Of a DNA stretch of 64,000 nt, positions 59,140 to 64,000 are shown in pieces. The DNA lies in contig CM049316.1 in assembly GCA_026874595.1 (NCBI GenBank), positions 52,647,676 through 52,711,675 of the forward strand. The letters are read 5' to 3'. Position 1 is the stretch's first letter. The number at the start of each line of letters is the position of its first letter. The DNA is from Sipunculus nudus. Lineage: Eukaryota > Annelida > Sipuncula > Golfingiida > Sipunculidae. A model generated the notes under the pieces. That model was not told where the DNA came from and searched no databases. It saw nothing but the letters and a program-made list of their open reading frames with translations. The position numbers and the translations under genes were made by a program.

Positions 59140-59483
59140 CTGAAGAAAAGAACAATGCTCTGAAAGTAAAGGTAACAGGATCACGACAAAATAAGATCAC
59201 TTTGTAATTTATCATATTATGACCATCTTACTGTGTTAGTATGTTTTTGTTTCTAAAATTTGAAATTTTTTCTTATGACTGAAATTTTGTGACAATTTGA
59301 CAAAAACTACCCTGACTGGTTCTTTCACAATTGTCATTATATCTATAGTTAACTATATAATGTTGACAGGAATGAATCTCTGTCCTCATAATGTAACCCA
59401 TACATACAATCTCAAGTGTCATTACTTACAGAAAAATCTAAATTTTTAAAATAATTAAGGAACAGAAATATTTGAGAACTTAC

Positions 59484-59554
59484 CCAATGCAAGCAAAATG
59501 AAAATAATTCCTGTTACTTACCCAATTCCAGCAAAATGACAATCATTCCCGTTT
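59484..59554 (-). CDS. Possible duplicated mini-exon pair
   Basis: On the minus strand, 59522-59554 (33 nt after atttctcag, ending before GTAAGT) and 59484-59510 (27 nt after aacag, ending before GTAAGTTC) are diverged copies of each other, including their donors. One frame of the first reads TGMIVILLELG. Could be a recent tandem duplication of a tiny exon or of noncoding DNA. Confidence 0.2.
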
Positions 59555-60189
59555 CTGAGAAATCTTTGAATGCTATGATAAACACTATCAGCTGTTCTTT
59601 AGTGGGTAAGACAAAATAAAAGCCTATATGTAAATGTCTGTTTATAATATTGATTTGAAAAGTGAGACCAGAATGTCAATGATATAGGGCTCATCTGCCC
59701 CCCCCCCCAAAAAAAAAATGCAATAGTGCATGGAATCAACCTTGTAGGTTCAAAATTCTGTGTAAAAGCAATTTATTTTTTTTGTGATTTTGAAATGTAT
59801 GCATAAATTTGCATAATTAATTAGTTCAGAATTCTGTACAATAGTTTAAAAACATGCACCTAGCCCTATCAGATAAACAAAATCAAAACTAGAAAATGTC
59901 TTAAGGACTGTATCCCCCACCAAACAGGTGTGAGGAATGTGTACAGACACCATCACATACATACACCCTCAGTCACAGAGCTGACCGAAAACACTTTGTG
60001 CAGGCTTAATCAGAGAACTGTATCTGCTGCCAATACAGAAAGTGACTTATAGGATGCACCAACAATTATATTTAGAAGTAGATCCCAGTAAAACATTTTG
60101 AGAAATAGTGTCCCATGTGAAATGTAAAAATTTTGTATAAAACAATTCATAACAAAAGCACTGCAAACATGCATAATACGCCTGTTGTG
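59555..60189. other. AT-rich unique DNA
   Basis: C10A9 tract at about 59698-59718; no gene seen. Confidence 0.5.
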
Positions 60190-60700
60190 TATCTGGTGAC
60201 CTCTGACCTCATTAAATATGCATGAATTTTGATGAGAACGTAATTCAGGTGAGAAACTCTATTGGTAGATATGTTTAATGAGTGTCATGAAAATCCATAG
60301 GATTTTTGGTAAGTCAACATGGTGCCACCAAGTGACCTCTGACCTTATTAAATTTGCGTGGATTTTGCTGGAAATCAAAATAAGGCGAGATATTATATTG
60401 ATTAATATTTCTGCTGAGTTTGATCAAAATCCATCGTATTCTTCATGAGTTATCACAGTGACACCACAAAGTAGTCTTGTGACCTCTGACCTCGTTAAAT
60501 ATGTGGTGATTTTGCCTATAATAGAACTCAGGTGAGAAAATCTATTGTTAAGTAGTTATTGTGAGTTTTGTGAAAATCCATCAAAGCCCTGAAAAAGTTA
60601 TCATGGCGACACTAATAAGTATCGTGGTGACACTAAAAGTTAATGGACAGACCGTGGGTATGACTTCCCGTCATAGATGGGCTGATAAAAACAAGGTGAT
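60190..60700 (+). mobile_element. Element with about 140-bp tandem core, three units, DR1 sites
   Basis: GTGACCTCTGACCTnnTTAAAT starts units at 60196, 60332 and 60479 (spacing 136 and 147 bp). Each unit continues with gattttg, an AGGTGAGA-like stretch, and AAAATCCAT. The end has TTAATGGACAGACCGTGGG, the preterminal module. Layout parallels the other tandem-core elements. Confidence 0.65.
60197..60209 (-). promoter_or_regulatory. Perfect DR1 nuclear-receptor-type site (first of three)
   Basis: TGACCTCTGACCT is the complement of AGGTCAGAGGTCA, a perfect DR1. Identical 13-mers occur at 60333-60345 and 60480-60492. Confidence 0.6.
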
Positions 60701-60789
60701 CTATCTTCATGTAAGTTAACAGCTTTTGCCCATACATGACTGTATGCAAAATTACTAGTGTGTAGCTATTACTGTTTTGTGTTCTGCTA

Positions 60790-61320
60790 ATGAACAATGG
60801 ACCAAGGGTCATAACTATAGCTCAGATGACTTACAGTCAGCAAAGCTATAACCAGTAAACTATGCAAAAGCTATGAGCATATCAAATTGGATTAGGCTAT
60901 ACATTAGCTATTATTGCTGAGAAACCTGAATAAATATAATTAAATATGTCATATCAGGTTTACCGGGAAAAAAGTATATGCCTGAGTTTATGTCTTGCAT
61001 GAATATTGATTTCACAGACACCCATCATAACTTCCATAAATGATACAAAACTGACCTAACAGAACTAATCAGCCAAATTTGAACATGTCAGCCCAGTGGT
61101 TATGATATATGATGTATATGATATGATATATACTCTACTTAAAAGTGAGGTAACAATGAACTATAGACAGAGGGTTGGGTAGGAGTTTTTTTCGACAAAA
61201 ACATGTAGTGTCTGCAATTTTAGGCCCAGTGATTGCAGAAAGTGCTGCCTAACAGACAGATGGACTGAGTAACAGACTGGGTGCAGCATGATTGTTATGA
61301 TACAGTCAGCTCAGCTAGAA
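60790..61320 (+). mobile_element. Short family B-like element
   Basis: 5' box AACAATGGACCAAGGGTCAT with TAGCTCAGATGACTTACAG at 60790-60840. 3' part has CTAACAGACAGATGGACTGA and ends ACAGTCAGCTCAGCTAGAAA (about 61303-61320). No tandem core recognised inside. Confidence 0.5.
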
Positions 61321-61373
61321 ATGTTTCAAATAGATGTAAGATGGTTTTTACCTGAATGTTTCAGACCAAGTCA

Positions 61374-63640
61374 TTTCAGTCTATCACTTCCCTGCCTAGG
61401 ACTTTCTGATTTAGGAGTTTTCTATCTATGACTTTCTGCCTAGAACTTCCCTGCCAAGGTTTTTCTGGCCTAGGAGTTCTCTGTCTATGACTTTCAGTCA
61501 TGGACTTCCCTGCCAAGGACATTCTGGCCTAGGAGTTCTCTGTCTATGACTTTCAGTCATGGACTTCCCTGCCTAGGACTTTCTGGCTTAGGAGTTCTCT
61601 GTCTATGACTTCCAGTCATGGACTTCCCTGTCAAGGACTGTCTGGCCTAGGAGTTCTCTGTCTATGACTTTCAGTCATGGACTTCCCTGCCAAGGACATT
61701 CTGGCCTAGGAGTTCTCTGTCTATGACTTTCAGTCATGGACTTCCCTGCCTAGGACTTTCTGGCTTAGGAGTTCTCTGTCTATGACTTTCAGTCATGGAC
61801 TTCCCTGCCAAGGACATTCAGGCCTAGGAGTTCTCTGTTTATGACTTTCAGTCATGGACTTCCCTGTCAAGGACTTTCTGGCTTAGGAGTTCTCTGTCTA
61901 TGACTTTCAGTCATGGACTTCCCTGCCTAGGACTTTCTGGCCTAGGAGTTCTCTGTCTATGACTTTAAGTCATGGACTTCCCTGCCAAGGACTTTCTGGC
62001 TTAGGAGTTCTCTCTCTATGACTTTCAGTCATGGACTTCCCTGCCTAGGACTTTCTGGCTGAGGAGTTCTCTGTCTATGACTTTCAGTCATGGACTTCCC
62101 TGCCGAGGACTTACTGGCTTAGGAGTTCTCTGTCTATGACTTTCAGTCATGAACTTCCCTGCCAAGGACTTTCTGGCCTAGGAGTTCTCTGTCTATGACT
62201 TTCAGTCATGGACTTCCCTGCCAAGGACTTTCTGGCCTAGGAGTTCTCTGTCTATGACTTTCAGTCATGGACTTCCCTTCCAAGGACTTTCTGGCCTAGG
62301 AGTTCTCTGTCTATGACTTTCAGTCATGGACTTCGCTGCCTAGGACATTCTGGCCTAGGAGTTCTCTGTCTATGACTTTCAGTCATGGACTTCCCTGCCA
62401 AGGACATTCTGGCCTAGGAGTTCTATCTATGACTTTCAGTCATGGACTTCCCTGCCAAGGACTTTTTAGCCTAGCTAGGAGTCCTGTCTTTGACTTTCTG
62501 CCCAGGACTTCCCTACCTAGGACTTTCTGGCTTAGGAGTTTTCTGTCTATGATTTTCTGCCTAGAACTTCCCTACCTAGGACTTTCTGACCTAGGAGTTC
62601 CCTGTCTATGACTTTCAGTCATGGACTTCGCTGAGAAGGACATTCTGGCCTAGGAGTTCTCTGTCTATGACTTTCAGTCATGGACTTCCCTGCCAAGGAC
62701 ATTCTGGCCTAGGAGTTCTATCTATGACTTTCAGTCATGGACTTCCCTGCCAAGGACTTTTTAGCCTAGCTAGGAGTCCTGTCTTTGACTTTCTGCCCAG
62801 GACTTCCCTTCCAAGGACTTTCTGGCTTAGGAGTTCTCTGTCTATGACTTTCAGTCATGGACTTCCCTGCCTAGGACTTTCTGGCCTAGGAGTTCTCTGT
62901 CTGACTTTCAGTCATGGACTTCCCTACCTAGGACTTTCTGGCCTAGGAGTTCTCTGTCTATGACTTTCAGTCATGGACTTCCCTACCTAGGACTTTCTGG
63001 CCTAGGAGTTCTCTGTCTATGACTTTCAGTCATGGACTTCGCTGCGAAGGACATTCTGGCCTAGGAGTTCTCTGTCTATGACTTTCAGTCATGGACTTCC
63101 CTGCCAAGGACATTCTGGCCTAGGAGTTCTATCTATGACTTTCAGTCATGGACTTCCCTGCCAAGGACTTTTTAGCCTAGCTAGGAGTCCTGTCTTTGAC
63201 TTTCTGCCCAGGACTTCCCTACCTAGGACTTTCTGGCTTAGGAGTTCGCTGTCTATGACTTTCAGTCATGGACTTCGCTGCGAAGGACATTCTGGCCTAG
63301 GAGTTCTATCTATGACTTTCAGTCATGGACTTCCCTGCCAAGGACTTTTTAGCCTAGCTAGGAGTCCTGTCTTTGACTTTCTGCCCAGGACTTCCCTACC
63401 TAGGACTTTCTGGCTTAGGAGTTCTCTGTCTATGACTTTCAGTCATGGACTTCCCTGCCAAGGACTTTCTGGCCTAGGAGTTCTGTCTATGACTTTCAGT
63501 CATGGACTTCCCTGTCAAAGACCTTTTAGCCTAGCTAGGAGTCCTGTCTTTGACTTTCTGCCCAGGACTTCCCTACCTAGGACTTTCTAGCTTAGGAGAT
63601 TCTGTCTATGACTTTCAGCCCAGGACTTCCTTGCTAGGCC
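61374..63640. repeat. 59-bp hairpin-bearing tandem array, about 38 copies
   Basis: The unit runs CTATGACTTTCAGTCATGG, ACTTCCCTGCCAAGGACTTT, then CTGGCCTAGGAGTTCTCTGT. Most units contain ATGACTttcAGTCAT, a 6-bp-stem hairpin. A variant half-unit with the perfect palindrome CCTAGCTAGG occurs at about 62471, 62765, 63176, 63353 and 63531; spacings are near multiples of 59. Frames of 79-170 codons in the right part arise from the 3-bp-compatible variants and restart in several places, so they are judged non-coding. Confidence 0.95.
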
Positions 63641-64000
63641 TTTTTATGTTGCATAGGTCCACATAACAAATTCATATTGAAAATTAAACTAGCCCTTCAT
63701 AAGATGCATCAATGGTGTAGTAACCATGACTGGCCTGAATTTCATTTCAAATTATTGTGCTAACATAATTTTAGGAAAATTCCATGACCATGAAAAATGG
63801 TTTAAGGTCATCCATATTCAAACATGACCTAGCGCTTCATTTGCATAAACAGTGCAAGTATGGTGGCTGTATGTCAATTTGTTTTCAGGTTATTGGGCTT
63901 ACACCATATCTCAGACGGATATTAAAAATGGACAGATGCTCACCATTTCTATGGGGGACAAATATATGAAAAGGATGCGTGCCAGGGAAGTAAGGATTTA
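63641..64000. other. Unique DNA at window end
   Basis: No gene or repeat seen; a 61-codon plus frame (63784-63969) has no support. Confidence 0.5.

Noticed and set aside
62372-63590. Long repeated frames (up to 170 codons, MTFSHGLPCQG-type)
   Set aside because: They are readings of the 59-bp tandem array, restart after each frame-shifting variant unit, and lie on non-coding repeat structure.

Overview
The window reads as animal nuclear DNA, most likely from a mollusc and probably a bivalve. It is AT-rich, has long (AT)n microsatellites, several large minisatellites, two tRNA-headed SINE copies, TA-flanked DNA transposon relics, and tandem-cored non-autonomous elements resembling the pearl/HINE elements known from bivalves. 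I recognise no complete gene, no rRNA, no functional tRNA, no CRISPR array and no bacterial-type operon. Most open frames are non-coding: low-complexity AT runs, tandem repeats, or chance frames in GC-richer unique DNA. The taxonomic call is inference from repeat style, not from a marker gene.

Left part (1-16 kb). A GC-rich island with a degenerate 2A-like motif lies at 0.4-0.8 kb, a short inverted-repeat transposon at 1.4 kb and a SINE at 3.6 kb. A 4.8-kb satellite of about 97 copies of a 50-bp unit (4.9-9.7 kb) shows local higher-order structure. A 40-bp minisatellite, interleaved inverted repeats and an LTR-like unit on the minus strand follow.

Middle (15-42 kb). This is a transposon graveyard. 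It holds a CpG-rich miniature element at 15.4 kb, a 2-kb foldback element carrying a Ulp1/C48-peptidase-like relic, a hAT-like element, a 24-bp minisatellite and a PIF/Harbinger transposase relic. A 5-kb composite at 29.8-35.1 kb has two Helentron/pearl-like elements with 180-bp cores inserted 17 bp apart into a host element with a 340-bp core. At 39.3-40.4 kb a TA-flanked element interrupts another copy of the same host family.

Right part (42-64 kb). Repeats are sparser. Several 0.3-1 kb blocks of complex, unique, homeobox/SOX-motif-rich sequence look like candidate conserved noncoding elements. Short exon-like segments with splice signals occur on the minus strand (38.9, 46.8, 51.2, 59.0 and 59.5 kb, plus one at 22.0 kb). 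One or more minus-strand genes with very long introns may cross the window, but linkage of these segments is not shown. A 2.3-kb array of 59-bp hairpin-bearing units closes the window.

A recurring theme is nuclear-receptor-type half-sites (AGGTCA) inside repeats: a monomeric ROR/Rev-erb-type site in 17 of 18 units of the two pearl-like elements, perfect DR1 sites in three units of a third element, and a perfect palindromic ERE in a fourth.
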